Shown one piece after another: positions 36,777 to 46,001 of a DNA stretch of 64,000 nt. The notes under the pieces are model-generated. The model was not told where the DNA came from. It saw only the letters and a list, made by a program, of their open reading frames with translations, and did no database searches. The stretch spans positions 558,001-622,000 of the forward strand of contig NZ_JAKZFC010000001.1 in assembly GCF_022549215.1 (NCBI RefSeq), in the 5' to 3' direction. Both the position numbers and the translations under genes were made by a program. Origin of the DNA: Solibacillus palustris (lineage in GTDB: Bacteria; Bacillota; Bacilli; Bacillales_A; Planococcaceae). Numbering within the stretch: position 1 is the stretch's first letter; every line of letters begins with the position of its first letter.

Positions 36777-37190
36777 TTGAATATTGTGCGTACGATTGCT
36801 CAAATTGGTATTATCACTGTATTTTACTTATTTGGTCAAGCGATTGTCGATTTTACTGGAATCATTATTCCAGGTAGTATTATCGGCTTAGTGCTATTAT
36901 GGTTGGCGCTATTCTTTAAGGTATTAAATGTGAAATACATACAAAAGGGAGCTAGTATTTTACTTGCTTATTTAACATTATTTTTTATACCTTCGACAGT
37001 TGCGGTAATAAAATATCCCGAATTACTAACGGTTTCAGGTGGACTGCTAATTTTAGCGGTAATTATTAGTACGCTAGTTTCATTAGCAATTACGGGAAAA
37101 GTAAGTCAGTTTATTGAAAAGAAAGAGCTGCAAAAAAAGGAGGACAAGTCCGTTGCAACAGTTACTACTAATCCTGTTCATCATAAGTAG
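36777..37190 (+). CDS. CidA/LrgA-family holin-like protein
   Basis: A 137-residue protein with four membrane helices and the family core IPGSIIGLVLLWLALFFK, FFIPSTVAVI. CidA/LrgA proteins act like phage holins, affect autolysis and, in some Bacilli, move pyruvate or acetate by-products with the LrgB partner. TTG 36777 is chosen because AAGGGGGGAG lies 6 nt upstream; the longer frame start at 36738 has no ribosome-binding site. It overlaps the partner gene by 38 nt. Placement after pdhABCD fits a link to pyruvate overflow, but this is inferred. Confidence 0.85.
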   Translation: MNIVRTIAQIGIITVFYLFGQAIVDFTGIIIPGSIIGLVLLWLALFFKVLNVKYIQKGASILLAYLTLFFIPSTVAVIKYPELLTVSGGLLILAVIISTLVSLAITGKVSQFIEKKELQKKEDKSVATVTTNPVHHK

Positions 37191-37842
37191 TACAGTATTG
37201 ATCTTTGTGCTACTGAATAAGCTATATTTAAAAGTAGGGCATCCATTTTTGCTCCCGATTTTAACGGCAACGCTTCTTACGGCTATTGTGCTTTTAGTAT
37301 TTAATATTCCATATGAAACGTATATGGAAGGCGGTCAATGGATTTCAAAAATGCTTGGACCCGCGGTTGTTGCGCTTGCGTTTCCTTTATATAATCAACG
37401 CGAATTGATTTTTAAGTACAAGTATTCAATTATTATCAGTATTGTTGTGGCAATGATAGCAGGGCTCATTAGTGTTGCTATGCTACTGATATTATTTGGT
37501 GCGAGTCATACATTTTTATTAACTTCTTTTCCGAAATCACTAACAACACCTGTAGCTATGCAGGTGAGTGAAGAAATTGGAGGAATTGCACCGCTAACTG
37601 CCGTATTAGTAATGGTAGCTGGTTTTACTGGAGCTATGCTAGGGACAACTGTATTTAAAGTATGTAAAATAGATACTGCGATTAGTCGTGGTGTAGCGAT
37701 GGGAAGTACCTCGCATGGTGTTGGCCTAACAAGATTAAAAGAATATAGCGATGAGGATTTATCCATTGGGTCGTTATCGATGGGCTTAAGTGCTGTTACC
37801 GGGGCATTTTTTATTCCGATACTCGCAATGTACTTATTTTAA
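37153..37842 (+). CDS. CidB/LrgB-family membrane protein
   Basis: A 229-residue protein with about seven membrane helices and the LrgB signatures LGPAVVALAFPLY, SLTTPVAMQVSEEIGG, and AMGSTSHGVGLTRL. It acts with the CidA/LrgA-like protein. TTG 37153 has AAGGAGG 9 nt upstream, placing its start inside the 3' end of the partner gene. Both partners use TTG starts, which may hold expression low. Confidence 0.87.
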   Translation: MQQLLLILFIISSTVLIFVLLNKLYLKVGHPFLLPILTATLLTAIVLLVFNIPYETYMEGGQWISKMLGPAVVALAFPLYNQRELIFKYKYSIIISIVVAMIAGLISVAMLLILFGASHTFLLTSFPKSLTTPVAMQVSEEIGGIAPLTAVLVMVAGFTGAMLGTTVFKVCKIDTAISRGVAMGSTSHGVGLTRLKEYSDEDLSIGSLSMGLSAVTGAFFIPILAMYLF

Positions 37843-37847
37843 GAAAA

Positions 37848-37890
37848 AAGGGGACATCCCAGAATTACTTCTAGGAAGTCCCCTTTATTT
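37848..37890 (+). terminator. Terminator after the cid/lrg pair
   Basis: AAAGGGGAC and GTCCCCTTT arms enclose an imperfect inner stem CCCAGAA...TTCTAGG. The inner sequence is shared with the terminators at 41043 and 43189. Confidence 0.85.
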
Positions 37891-37946
37891 TGAAAATTAA
37901 TTATTATAATACATATTGCGGATAACTTTTGCAAAGATTCGCTTTA

Positions 37947-38066
37947 TGTCTAAGCTAAAGCGCTAACTCCTTAGACATGTGGTCTTTCCTTCAAAAGTGG
38001 TGGAGCGTTTACTTTTGAGTCAGGCCCAAATGTTTGTTGGAGCTGTACAAATATTTTAGTGCTTTT
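37947..38066. repeat. Dispersed repeat R2, diverged copy 3
   Basis: ATGTCTAAGCTAAAGCGCTAACTCC, then CAAAAGTGGTGGAGCGTTTACTTTTG and GGAGCTG...TTTTAGTGCTTTTG. It lacks the GGCTCACAC segment of copies 1 and 2. It sits between the cid/lrg terminator and the speA stop. Confidence 0.6.
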
Positions 38067-38069
38067 GCT

Positions 38070-39539
38070 CTAATAAATCGCTTTTCGTTCTTTAATAACG
38101 CGGATATTTTGTAATGTGCTATCTTCAGGGCCTTGCACGGGAAGTCCTGCTTCAATATTCATTTGAATGAAGTCGATAGTACTCTGCGTAATTATTTCCC
38201 CGGGAATGAATAACGGGATACCCGGAGGATAAACCATGATAAATTCAGCGCAAATATAACCATCTGCCTGAGCTAATGGAATGCTTTCGGTTTGTGCATA
38301 GAAGGCATCACGTGGTGTCATAGCAAGTGCTGGAATTTCAGGGATTTTGACATTTGTTTCAGTAATGGTAGCTTCTGAATCAAACGCTTGTGACATACGA
38401 GAAAGCGCATTAACAAGCAAGTTAATTTCCTTTTTCGTATCGCCAATTGTTATTAAACATAAGATATTATAAAGATCCGACAATTCTACTTCTAAATTGG
38501 CGTTTTGACGTAACCATTCTTCAGCTACATGTCCGGTAATCCCTAAATCCTTTACGCTTATTAAAAGTTTTAAAGGGTCCATATCAAATGTTGCCGATGT
38601 ACCTAATTTTTCACGACCTACACAATGTATGTGTGGGATTGAGTTAATACGTTTTCGGGCATCCTTGGCTAAACGAATCGCCTCATCTAGTAAATCATAG
38701 CCATTTACTGCAAGTTGACGACGTGCTGTGTCAAGGGAAGCGAGTAATGGGTAGGAAGTAGAAGTCGTTGTTAGCATTGAGAATACAGATTGTGCACGTT
38801 TTACTGAAACAAGCCCTTCTTTAACATTTAAAACAGAGCTGCCGGTCATAGAGCCACCGAGTTTGTGAATGCTAGTTGCAGCCATATCTGCACCAGCTTG
38901 CATTGCTGATAGTGGTAATTCATCATGGAATTTAATATGAACACCATGTGCCTCGTCAACAATAACAGGGATGTTGTGTCCATGTACAATTTCAACAATT
39001 CGTTTTAAATCAGCGACAAAGCCGAAGTAAGTTGGATTAATGACTAGAACGGCTTTTGCATCTGGATAGGTGGTTAAGGCACGTTCTACGGATTCAGGAG
39101 AAATACCGTGAGAGATGCCAAGTTCTGTATCTACCTCTGGATGAATAAAAATCGGAATAGCGCCCGCAAAAACAATAGCTGACATTATCGATTTATGTAC
39201 ATTCCGCGGTACTATTATTTTATCGCCTGGACCGACGACGGTCAGAATCATCGTCATAATGGCACCACTAGTACCTTGTACGGAAAAGAATGTATGGTCA
39301 GCACCAAAGGCTTCGGCGGCAAGTTCTTGCGCTTGTTGAATAACGCCTTTTGGAGCATGTAAATCGTCTAGTGGAGCAATATTAATTAGATCAATTGATA
39401 AAACGTTGTCGCCTACGAATTCTCGGTAAGCTGGATCCATACCTTGGCCTTTTTTATGACCTGGAATATGGAACTGAATAGGATGTCTGTTGCGATGCTT
39501 TAAAAGGGCATCAAACAATGGAGTCTCTAATTGTGACAA
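38070..39539 (-). CDS. speA: Arginine decarboxylase (Orn/Lys/Arg decarboxylase family)
   Basis: A 489-residue PLP enzyme. Key motifs: FHIPGHKKGQGMDP, FFSVQGTSGAIMTM, DEAHGVH, and the PLP Lys near residue 226 in ATSIHKLGGSMTGSS; it ends GPEDSTLQNIRVIKERKAI. It matches B. subtilis SpeA, which makes agmatine for polyamine synthesis. TTG 39539 gives the family N-terminus MSQLETPLF with GAGGTGG 8 nt upstream; GTG 39551 is the alternative. Polyamine uptake genes are also in this window. Confidence 0.92.
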   Translation of the reverse strand: MSQLETPLFDALLKHRNRHPIQFHIPGHKKGQGMDPAYREFVGDNVLSIDLINIAPLDDLHAPKGVIQQAQELAAEAFGADHTFFSVQGTSGAIMTMILTVVGPGDKIIVPRNVHKSIMSAIVFAGAIPIFIHPEVDTELGISHGISPESVERALTTYPDAKAVLVINPTYFGFVADLKRIVEIVHGHNIPVIVDEAHGVHIKFHDELPLSAMQAGADMAATSIHKLGGSMTGSSVLNVKEGLVSVKRAQSVFSMLTTTSTSYPLLASLDTARRQLAVNGYDLLDEAIRLAKDARKRINSIPHIHCVGREKLGTSATFDMDPLKLLISVKDLGITGHVAEEWLRQNANLEVELSDLYNILCLITIGDTKKEINLLVNALSRMSQAFDSEATITETNVKIPEIPALAMTPRDAFYAQTESIPLAQADGYICAEFIMVYPPGIPLFIPGEIITQSTIDFIQMNIEAGLPVQGPEDSTLQNIRVIKERKAIY

Positions 39540-39664
39540 CGCAGGTACCACCTCACAATAATGTAATTTTTAAAAACAAATGAATTATAGCACCTTCTAG
39601 TGTTGCTGACTATAAAAATTTAGAATAATTTTAAGTAATTTATTTATTAACTGGGGGAATGTAT

Positions 39665-40624
39665 ATGAAATGGCAAACGCGTGTGACAGATTTATTGCAA
39701 ATTGATTATCCAATTATTCAAGGGGGATTGGCCTATTTAGCGTATTCTGAACTTGCTGCGGCAGTTTCAAATGCTGGCGGCCTAGGGCAAATAACGGCAA
39801 TGAGTTTACCGGATCCGAAAGCATTAAAGGAAGAAATAGGAAAGGTTCGCGGGCTTACAGACAAGCCCTTTGGTGTGAACTTTGCTATTGGAATGCATGG
39901 GACTGGCTACGAAAAAATGGTCGAAGTTGCTGCAGAAATGGATGTTCCAGTAGTAACGATAACAGGAGGCAATCCGTCGGCAATTTTTGATATTTTAAAA
40001 ACTTCACGTTGTAAAAAGCTTGTGCTTGTTGCGGCGAAGCGACAAGCGCAAAAGGCTGAACAATTAGGCGCTGATGCAGTTATGGTTGTAGGACAAGAAG
40101 GTGGAGGGCATTTGGGGCGAGATGACGTTGGTACGATGGTATTAGTACCGCAAGTTGTGGATAGTGTATCTATCCCAGTCATTGCTTCGGGTGGTATTGG
40201 AGATGGCCGTGGTTGGATGGCTGCGCACGCCCTAGGAGCAGAGGGAATAGAAATGGGTACGCGCTTTATCGCTACGAAAGAATGTGTCCATGCATCGCAA
40301 CGTTATAAACAAGCATTAATGGAAAGTGATGAAACAAATACGATTGTTATAAAACGTTCAATTGGTGCACCAGCTCGTGTGATTCGAAATGATTTTACAG
40401 ATCATATATTAGCGATTGAACAACAAACACCAACATATGAAGCATTAAAGTCTTATATTAGTGGTGAAGCGAATAAAAAATTTATATATGAGGGTAATGA
40501 AGCACAAGGTTTTGGTTGGGCAGGACAAGTAACAGGTATGATTCATGATATTCCGAGCGTTGAACAGTTAATTCAGCGTATGGTTGTACAAGCGGAAGCA
40601 TTCCGTATAAAATGGGGACAGTAA
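39665..40624 (+). CDS. Nitronate monooxygenase-family flavoprotein
   Basis: A 319-residue TIM-barrel FMN enzyme with IIQGGLAYLAYSELAAAVSN, the glycine-rich GQEGGGHLGRDDVGTM and PVIASGGIGDGRG phosphate-binding loop. The family covers nitronate monooxygenase and the enoyl-ACP reductase FabK. The residue pattern favours the 2-nitropropane dioxygenase-like group, which detoxifies propionate-3-nitronate. ATG 39665 has CTGGGGGA 6 nt upstream. It is followed after 24 nt by yktA. Confidence 0.8.
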   Translation: MKWQTRVTDLLQIDYPIIQGGLAYLAYSELAAAVSNAGGLGQITAMSLPDPKALKEEIGKVRGLTDKPFGVNFAIGMHGTGYEKMVEVAAEMDVPVVTITGGNPSAIFDILKTSRCKKLVLVAAKRQAQKAEQLGADAVMVVGQEGGGHLGRDDVGTMVLVPQVVDSVSIPVIASGGIGDGRGWMAAHALGAEGIEMGTRFIATKECVHASQRYKQALMESDETNTIVIKRSIGAPARVIRNDFTDHILAIEQQTPTYEALKSYISGEANKKFIYEGNEAQGFGWAGQVTGMIHDIPSVEQLIQRMVVQAEAFRIKWGQ

Positions 40625-40648
40625 TTACGTAAAGGTAGGTAACAACAA

Positions 40649-40921
40649 ATGGAATATTCATATCCACTTAATACAGATTGGACAACACAGGAAATGGTCG
40701 ATGTTGTAAAATTTTTTGAAGTAGTCGAAATGGCTTACGAAAAAGGCGTAAAGCGTGAATTAGTCATGACCCGTTACAAACGATTTAAAGAAATCGTACC
40801 ATCACAGGCTGAAGAAAAAACAATATGCCGTGATTTTGAAGAAGCAAGTAATTATGTAGCATATCGTGTCGTGAAGTTCGCAAAAGAATTAGCGGATGGC
40901 CAAATTGTAAAAATGAAATAA
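40649..40921 (+). CDS. yktA: UPF0223 family protein YktA
   Basis: A 90-residue, mostly helical protein starting MEYSYPLNTDWTTQEMVDVV, with the conserved segment EKGVKRELVMTRYKRFKEIVPSQAEEK. It is the UPF0223 family, whose structure is known but whose function is not. Neighbours speA and yktB match the B. subtilis order. Confidence 0.9.
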   Translation: MEYSYPLNTDWTTQEMVDVVKFFEVVEMAYEKGVKRELVMTRYKRFKEIVPSQAEEKTICRDFEEASNYVAYRVVKFAKELADGQIVKMK

Positions 40922-40929
40922 TGTGAAAG

Positions 40930-40965
40930 AGGCTGCGCGAAAAGTAAATACTTCTCGCGCAGTGC
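40930..40965. repeat. Hairpin CTGCGCGA...CGCGCAG after yktA
   Basis: GCTGCGCGAAAAGTA pairs with TACTTCTCGCGCAG, giving a stem of about 12 bp with a small loop. No T-run follows, so it is not a typical terminator. It may be part of the R3 repeat unit at 41000. Confidence 0.55.
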
Positions 40966-40999
40966 TTCGTTCGTGTATTAATTATCCGCTGCAGGCGGT

Positions 41000-41046
41000 G
41001 CTTCTGCGGTGGTCGAAATAAAATTTCTACCATCCTCGGCGCAAAG
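41000..41046. repeat. Repeat R3 with variable central hairpin
   Basis: GCTTCTGCGG (41000-41009) and TCCTCGGCGCAAAG (41033-41046) flank TGGT...ACCA with a GAAAT/ATTTC core. The reverse complement of both flanks occurs at 20845-20891 inside element E1, there surrounding a different palindrome (GAGTAAAAT with ATTTTACTC). Confidence 0.6.
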
Positions 41047-41085
41047 GGGGTGTCCCAGAATCACTTCTCGGACACCCCCTTTTTT
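41043..41085. terminator. Bidirectional terminator between yktA and yktB
   Basis: AAAGGGGGTGTCCCAGAA pairs with TTCTCGGACACCCCCTTT (one mismatch) around TCAC, followed by T6. Confidence 0.9.
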
Positions 41086-41146
41086 AACATTTTTCAAATT
41101 GACAGGAATGTTTGCCAACCTTTTGTGCATAGTAATAATAAATGGT

Positions 41147-41776
41147 TTAGTTCTTGCAAATAATGATGTTATAGATGGGCATTAACTCATCGAAAGTTTG
41201 CTCAACTAAATGTAAAAAGCTTTTTGCTGACATATTTACTGCATCTTCGGCAGGAATATGACGACCTACTAAAAATTCACCCTTCTTTATATCACGTAGG
41301 CGAACAATCATTTTTTCTAATTGCGTATCACGTGCTTCTTTCAGCGAGATAGCAGCTGGTTGCATATGATCGCCTGAAATGACATAATCATCGCTTAAAT
41401 TTTTCACAGAATTGATGTTTAGAAGTAGGCGTTCAGCCAACTCTTGTTTATGTGGTGCTTCATAAATTACAGCAACAACGATAAATAAATGTGTGCCCCA
41501 AAGTCCAATTTGAAAGTGAGGTAATGATTTGTAACCGCGTCTATACGGGGCAAATGCTACCCAAGAATCTTTTGGCGGGTTAACTGTACGACGCGCATGC
41601 TTTGCAACGTGGGCGAAAAATTCATCGCCTGTTTGTGCGCTGAAATAACTAGAAAAAGTTTCGCCAAGCTCGTGAAATTTAGGGCGAATGATAGAAGTTA
41701 ATGCTTCCATGCGCTCGTCTAAACCTTCAATTTGGAATACTTGAAAGTCTTCGTTAGACCAATTAACAATACTCAT
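41147..41776 (-). CDS. yktB: DUF1054 family protein YktB
   Basis: A 209-residue soluble protein of the UPF0637/DUF1054 family, recognisable from WSNEDFQVFQIEGLDERM, HARRTVNPPKDSWVAF and PHFQIGLWGTHLF. A structure exists for homologues but no biochemical role. AAAGGAA precedes the ATG. It is convergent with yktA and matches B. subtilis gene order. Confidence 0.9.
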   Translation of the reverse strand: MSIVNWSNEDFQVFQIEGLDERMEALTSIIRPKFHELGETFSSYFSAQTGDEFFAHVAKHARRTVNPPKDSWVAFAPYRRGYKSLPHFQIGLWGTHLFIVVAVIYEAPHKQELAERLLLNINSVKNLSDDYVISGDHMQPAAISLKEARDTQLEKMIVRLRDIKKGEFLVGRHIPAEDAVNMSAKSFLHLVEQTFDELMPIYNIIICKN

Positions 41777-41969
41777 ATTTTTTATATTCCTTTCTAATAA
41801 ATGTTTAATTTTTTAGTTTTTTGGGAAAAAATCAGTTAATAGAAACTTTTTATCATACGAATTTACTTCGCGTAACAACAGTAGTCTTAAATGACTGGAG
41901 GTGTTATCCGAAACGGGCGAATTCGCTTAGTGGGAAAAGTTTTATACTAAAGACGAGGAAGTGATTATT

Positions 41970-42167
41970 ATGAAACAGATGATTAAAATTATACGCAAAG
42001 TAGACATTGAAAAGCAATATGAAGAAATTTTAATGCTTGAAATGGATTATGAATTAGCGACATTATTTACAGCCATGAATGATAATGACCAATCTGAAAT
42101 CGACAAATCAAAAAAACGTTTAACTGAAATCCAAGAGGAACTAAAAGGTCTACATGTATATGCTTAG
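41970..42167 (+). CDS. Small acidic helical protein (position of ykzI)
   Basis: A 65-residue, probably all-helical and coiled-coil-forming protein (KIIRKVDIEKQYEEILMLEM..., SEIDKSKKRLTEIQEELKG). ATG 41970 is used with GAGG at 41955; the GTG at 41961 is too close to it. It occupies the ykzI slot between yktB and suhB, but I cannot confirm orthology by sequence. A perfect terminator follows. Confidence 0.65.
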   Translation: MKQMIKIIRKVDIEKQYEEILMLEMDYELATLFTAMNDNDQSEIDKSKKRLTEIQEELKGLHVYA

Positions 42168-42187
42168 AAAAAAAATGTATCCAAAAT

Positions 42188-42227
42188 AAAAAATCACTTG
42201 CAGATATAAGATTGCAAGTGATTTTTT
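42188..42227 (+). terminator. Terminator after the small helical protein gene
   Basis: AAAATCACTTGCA and TGCAAGTGATTTTTT arms surround a 10-nt loop. Confidence 0.9.
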
Positions 42228-42393
42228 GTTATAATAAAACTATTTAAAGGACAGGATTTTTTAGTGGACAGGTAACTTTGAATTTATTTATGAAAACGAC
42301 ATAGGAAAAAACTTTAATTACGTCATTTTGAGCGAAATGCGTTTTTCTCAAGGTAAAAACAATACGTTTCGTAGTTGGAAGGTGGATGCTAAT

Positions 42394-43188
42394 ATGGATA
42401 TCAAACAAGTGGATGAATTTGCAAAAGAAATAATTTTTAAAGCAGGCCAAAGAATACGTGATGCCTTTTCTTATGATATCGAAATCGAAACAAAATCAAA
42501 TGCCAACGATTTAGTGACGAATATTGACCGTGAAACAGAATTATTCTTTATCGAGAAAATTAAAGAGTTTAATCCGACACACCGTATTTTAGGTGAAGAA
42601 GGTATGGGCGAAAAGGTGGAGAGCTTAGAAGGGGTTGTATGGATTATTGATCCGATTGATGGCACGATGAACTTCGTAAAGCAGCATCGCCACTTTATGA
42701 TTTCTATTGGTATTTACGTTGATGGGGTTGGAAAATTAGGGTACATATTTGATGTGATGCGTGAGGATTTATTTAATGCGATTGCAGGGGTTGGGGCTTG
42801 GTATAATGATTCACCACTACGGAAATTGCAACCACTTAAAATTGAAGAGGCAGTAATCGGCATCAATGCCAATTGGGTAACGCCAAATAAGCGGATTAAC
42901 CATGAAAAAATCATTGAACTTGTGCGTACTGTTCGCGGAACACGTTCATATGGCTCTGCCGCGATGGAGATTGCGTTTGTAATAAGTGGTAAGCTAGATG
43001 CGTATATTTCGATGCGTTTGGCACCTTGGGATATTGGTGGTGGTGTTGTCATTGCCAAAGAGGTAGGAGCCGTCGCAACGAACTTTAATGGGAAGGTTTT
43101 TGACTTTTTAACGGCAGACACATTTTTAATTGCTAACCCAGCAATTCATCAATTAATTTTAGAAAAATATATTGAAGAAAAAAAATAG
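42394..43188 (+). CDS. suhB: Inositol-1-monophosphatase family protein
   Basis: A 264-residue lithium-sensitive-type phosphatase with the metal motifs LGEEGMGEK, IIDPIDGTMNF and WDIGGGVVIAKEVG. It corresponds to B. subtilis YktC/SuhB by context. Possible substrates include inositol monophosphate and related sugar phosphates. ATG 42394 follows GGAAGGTGG by 8 nt; the longer frame from 42328 has no ribosome-binding site. Confidence 0.92.
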   Translation: MDIKQVDEFAKEIIFKAGQRIRDAFSYDIEIETKSNANDLVTNIDRETELFFIEKIKEFNPTHRILGEEGMGEKVESLEGVVWIIDPIDGTMNFVKQHRHFMISIGIYVDGVGKLGYIFDVMREDLFNAIAGVGAWYNDSPLRKLQPLKIEEAVIGINANWVTPNKRINHEKIIELVRTVRGTRSYGSAAMEIAFVISGKLDAYISMRLAPWDIGGGVVIAKEVGAVATNFNGKVFDFLTADTFLIANPAIHQLILEKYIEEKK

Positions 43189-43230
43189 AAAAGGGGTTGT
43201 CCGAGAAGTGATTCAAGGACAGCCCCTTTG
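43189..43230. terminator. Bidirectional terminator between suhB and ylaF
   Basis: AAAGGGGTTGTCC pairs with GGACAGCCCCTTT (one mismatch). The loop GAGAAGTGATTCAA is the reverse complement of that in the 41043 terminator, so this is the same hairpin family inverted. Confidence 0.85.
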
Positions 43231-43251
43231 TACATAATAGCGAAAAAACGA

Positions 43252-43470
43252 TTATAACAAGCCTTTGTCGCGGAATTTGCGTTTTTGTATGAACGCCATG
43301 CCGAAAATTGCGCACATCAGAACACCACCAAGTACAACAGTAATCCAACCGATTGTTTCGTATTTATCGCCTGTCATGAAAATAAGTGAAAATGCAAAAC
43401 CAATGCTAACCATCGATAAGATAGCAGCTAGCGCATAAATAAACATAACGAATTTTGCTTTATTCATCAT
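43252..43470 (-). CDS. ylaF: DUF5325 membrane protein YlaF
   Basis: A 72-residue protein with two membrane helices (about 8-28 and 36-58) and a basic C-terminus (QKRKFRDKG). It matches the YlaF/DUF5325 family found next to typA. GGAGGT favours ATG 43467 (7 nt) over ATG 43470 (4 nt). Function unknown. Confidence 0.85.
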   Translation of the reverse strand: MMNKAKFVMFIYALAAILSMVSIGFAFSLIFMTGDKYETIGWITVVLGGVLMCAIFGMAFIQKRKFRDKGLL

Positions 43471-43527
43471 CTATACCTCCAAAGTTCAATTATTTATGTG
43501 ACAAAAATGAACATGAATTTTTCTAAA

Positions 43528-43556
43528 AAGACATTTAATCTTTCTTGTGCTATAAT
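43528..43556 (+). promoter_or_regulatory. Promoter of typA
   Basis: AAGACA (43528-43533), a 17-nt spacer and TATAAT (43551-43556) lie 41 nt before the start codon. Confidence 0.65.
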
Positions 43557-43597
43557 ATCACAGTTAAACAATTGAAAAAAGAATATGGAGTGGAATA

Positions 43598-45448
43598 ATG
43601 ACAAATTTACGTCAAGATATACGTAATATCGCAATTATTGCTCACGTTGACCATGGTAAAACAACGTTAGTAGATGAATTATTAAAACAATCAGGTACTT
43701 TCCGTACAAATGAGCGCGTTGAAGAACGTGCAATGGACTCAGGCGACATCGAACGTGAGCGCGGAATTACGATTTTAGCTAAAAATACAGCAGTAAACTA
43801 TAACGGTACACGTATCAACATCCTTGATACGCCTGGACACGCAGACTTCGGTGGAGAAGTAGAACGTATCTTAAAAATGGTAGATGGCGTTTGTTTAGTT
43901 GTCGATGCGTATGAGGGTTGTATGCCACAAACACGTTTCGTATTAAAGAAAGCGTTAGAACAAAAAATTACGCCAATCGTTGTAGTTAACAAAATTGACA
44001 AACCTTCTGCTCGTCCATTAGAAGTAGTAGACGAAGTATTAGAATTATTCATCGAGTTAGGTGCAGATGATGACCAATTAGACTTCCCAGTAGTATATGC
44101 TTCAGGTGTAAATGGTACGGCATCATTAGATCCAGACCCAGCATCACAAGAAGAGACATTAACATGTTTATTCGAGAAAATTATCGAAACAATCCCAGCA
44201 CCAGTGGATAACTCAGACGAGCCATTACAATTCCAAGTATCATTACTTGACTATAATGACTTCGTAGGTCGTATTGGTATCGGGCGTGTATTCCGTGGTG
44301 AAATTTCAGTAGGCCAACAAGTTTCATTAATGAAATTAGACGGTACAGTGAAAAACTTCCGTGTAACGAAAATCTTTGGTTTCTTTGGTTTAAAACGTGA
44401 AGAAGTACAAACAGCTAAAGCTGGTGACTTAATCGCCGTTTCAGGTATGGAAGACATCAACGTTGGTGAAACAGTTTGTCCAGTTGACCACCAAGAAGCA
44501 TTAACACCATTACGTATCGATGAGCCAACATTACAAATGACATTCTTAGTAAACAACTCACCATTCGCAGGTCGCGAAGGGAAATGGGTAACATCTTCTA
44601 AAATTGAAGAGCGTTTACGTTCACAATTACAAACAGATGTATCTTTACGCGTTGAAGATACAGCTTCTCCAGATGCTTGGACAGTTTCAGGTCGTGGTGA
44701 GCTTCACTTATCGATCTTAATTGAAAACATGCGTCGTGAAGGTTTTGAATTACAAGTATCAAAACCACAAGTAATTATTAAAGCAATCGATGGTGTGAAA
44801 TCTGAGCCAATCGAGCGCGTACAAATCGACATTCCTGAAGAAAACGTAGGTTCAATCATTGAATCTATCGGTACTCGTAAAGGTGAAATGTTAGACATGA
44901 TCAACAACGGTTCTGGTCAAGTACGTTTAATTTTCAACGTACCAGCACGTGGTTTAATCGGTTATACAACTGAATTTATGTCTCTAACAAAAGGTTTCGG
45001 TATGATGAACCATACATTCGACCACTATGCACCAGTAGTAGCAGGTAAAGTTGGCGGCCGTCACCAAGGTGTATTAGTATCTATGGAAAACGGTAAAGCA
45101 ACGACTTATGGTATGATGGGCGTTGAAGATCGTGGTACTTTATTCGTTGAACCAGGTACAGAAGTTTACGAAGGTATGATCGTTGGTGAAAACACACGTG
45201 ATGCGGACATTACTGTAAACATTACAAAACAAAAACAAAAAACAAATATCCGTTCGGCGAACAAAGACCAAACGAATGTTATTAAAAAGCCACGTATTCT
45301 TTCATTAGAAGAAGCGTTAGAGTACTTATCAGATGACGAGTACTTAGAAGTAACACCAGAATCAATTCGTTTACGTAAACAGATCCTTGATAAAGGTGAA
45401 CGTGAGCGCGTTGCCAAAAAGAAAAAGAACGCTGAATTAGAAGCATAA
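43598..45448 (+). CDS. typA: Translational GTPase TypA/BipA
   Basis: A 616-residue ribosome-binding GTPase. G1 is [10 protein letters not shown]3 DTPGHADF, G4 [10 protein letters not shown]. Domains II, III and V follow, and the BipA-specific C-terminal domain (about 485-600) contains [18 protein letters not shown]. It assists 50S assembly and growth under cold or stress. RBS GGAGTGG. Strong codon bias suggests high expression. Confidence 0.97.
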   Translation: MTNLRQDIRNIAIIAHVDHGKTTLVDELLKQSGTFRTNERVEERAMDSGDIERERGITILAKNTAVNYNGTRINILDTPGHADFGGEVERILKMVDGVCLVVDAYEGCMPQTRFVLKKALEQKITPIVVVNKIDKPSARPLEVVDEVLELFIELGADDDQLDFPVVYASGVNGTASLDPDPASQEETLTCLFEKIIETIPAPVDNSDEPLQFQVSLLDYNDFVGRIGIGRVFRGEISVGQQVSLMKLDGTVKNFRVTKIFGFFGLKREEVQTAKAGDLIAVSGMEDINVGETVCPVDHQEALTPLRIDEPTLQMTFLVNNSPFAGREGKWVTSSKIEERLRSQLQTDVSLRVEDTASPDAWTVSGRGELHLSILIENMRREGFELQVSKPQVIIKAIDGVKSEPIERVQIDIPEENVGSIIESIGTRKGEMLDMINNGSGQVRLIFNVPARGLIGYTTEFMSLTKGFGMMNHTFDHYAPVVAGKVGGRHQGVLVSMENGKATTYGMMGVEDRGTLFVEPGTEVYEGMIVGENTRDADITVNITKQKQKTNIRSANKDQTNVIKKPRILSLEEALEYLSDDEYLEVTPESIRLRKQILDKGERERVAKKKKNAELEA

Positions 45449-45475
45449 CAATTGGCGTTAATAGGGAAAGGTTGA

Positions 45476-45871
45476 ATGATGTTGAATATGATGGCTGTGT
45501 TATCTAGCTATTTAAATTTAGTATTACTAGCAACTGTATCTACAATTGAAAATGATTATGCATTTAATCGTATGTCAGGAATTACAAGATATTTATACGG
45601 AAATTTACCAAGCTTCGAAATAGCAGGCTATGTAACATTCGTTCTCGTATTCCTTTTATCGGCTCTTGTCTACAAACTAGGTTTTGCAAAAAAATTATCT
45701 ATCGGGAAAAATATACTAATTTATACATTTCTATTTGTAGGATGTATTGTTCTAACGTTTTTAGCATTATATTTACCGATGATCGAAGGGTTAATTATTT
45801 CGGCTTTAATTTTAATCGTTTATAAATCACGCTTATGGCGCGAAAAACGTGGGGAAGCAAAGCAAGCGTAA
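45476..45871 (+). CDS. ylaH: YlaH-like membrane protein
   Basis: A 131-residue protein with three to four membrane helices (about 8-20, 44-66, 75-90, 94-112) and a basic tail (KSRLWREKRGEAKQA). It contains the NRMSGITRYLYGN segment typical of YlaH. Two adjacent ATGs (45476 and 45479) are possible; AAAGG at 45467 suits the second slightly better. It follows typA as in B. subtilis. Function unknown. Confidence 0.85.
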   Translation: MMLNMMAVLSSYLNLVLLATVSTIENDYAFNRMSGITRYLYGNLPSFEIAGYVTFVLVFLLSALVYKLGFAKKLSIGKNILIYTFLFVGCIVLTFLALYLPMIEGLIISALILIVYKSRLWREKRGEAKQA

Positions 45872-45877
45872 TTTTTA

Positions 45878-45917
45878 AGGGGTGGAAAAACAAATTTTGT
45901 TTTTCTGCCTCTTTTTT
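45878..45917 (+). terminator. Terminator after ylaH
   Basis: AGGGGTGGAAAAACA pairs imperfectly with TGTTTTTCTGCCT and is followed by a T6 run. Confidence 0.7.
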
Positions 45918-45934
45918 GATGTAAGGGTGTTTGT

Positions 45935-45964
45935 TTGCGTATGCTTACAATGTAGCAGTATAAT
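45935..45964 (+). promoter_or_regulatory. Promoter of the 46002 gene
   Basis: TTGCGT (45935-45940), an 18-nt spacer and TATAAT (45959-45964). Confidence 0.55.
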
Positions 45965-46001
45965 TTGTTATTGGAAAATAAATAAAATGGAGTAGAGGAT
46001 T

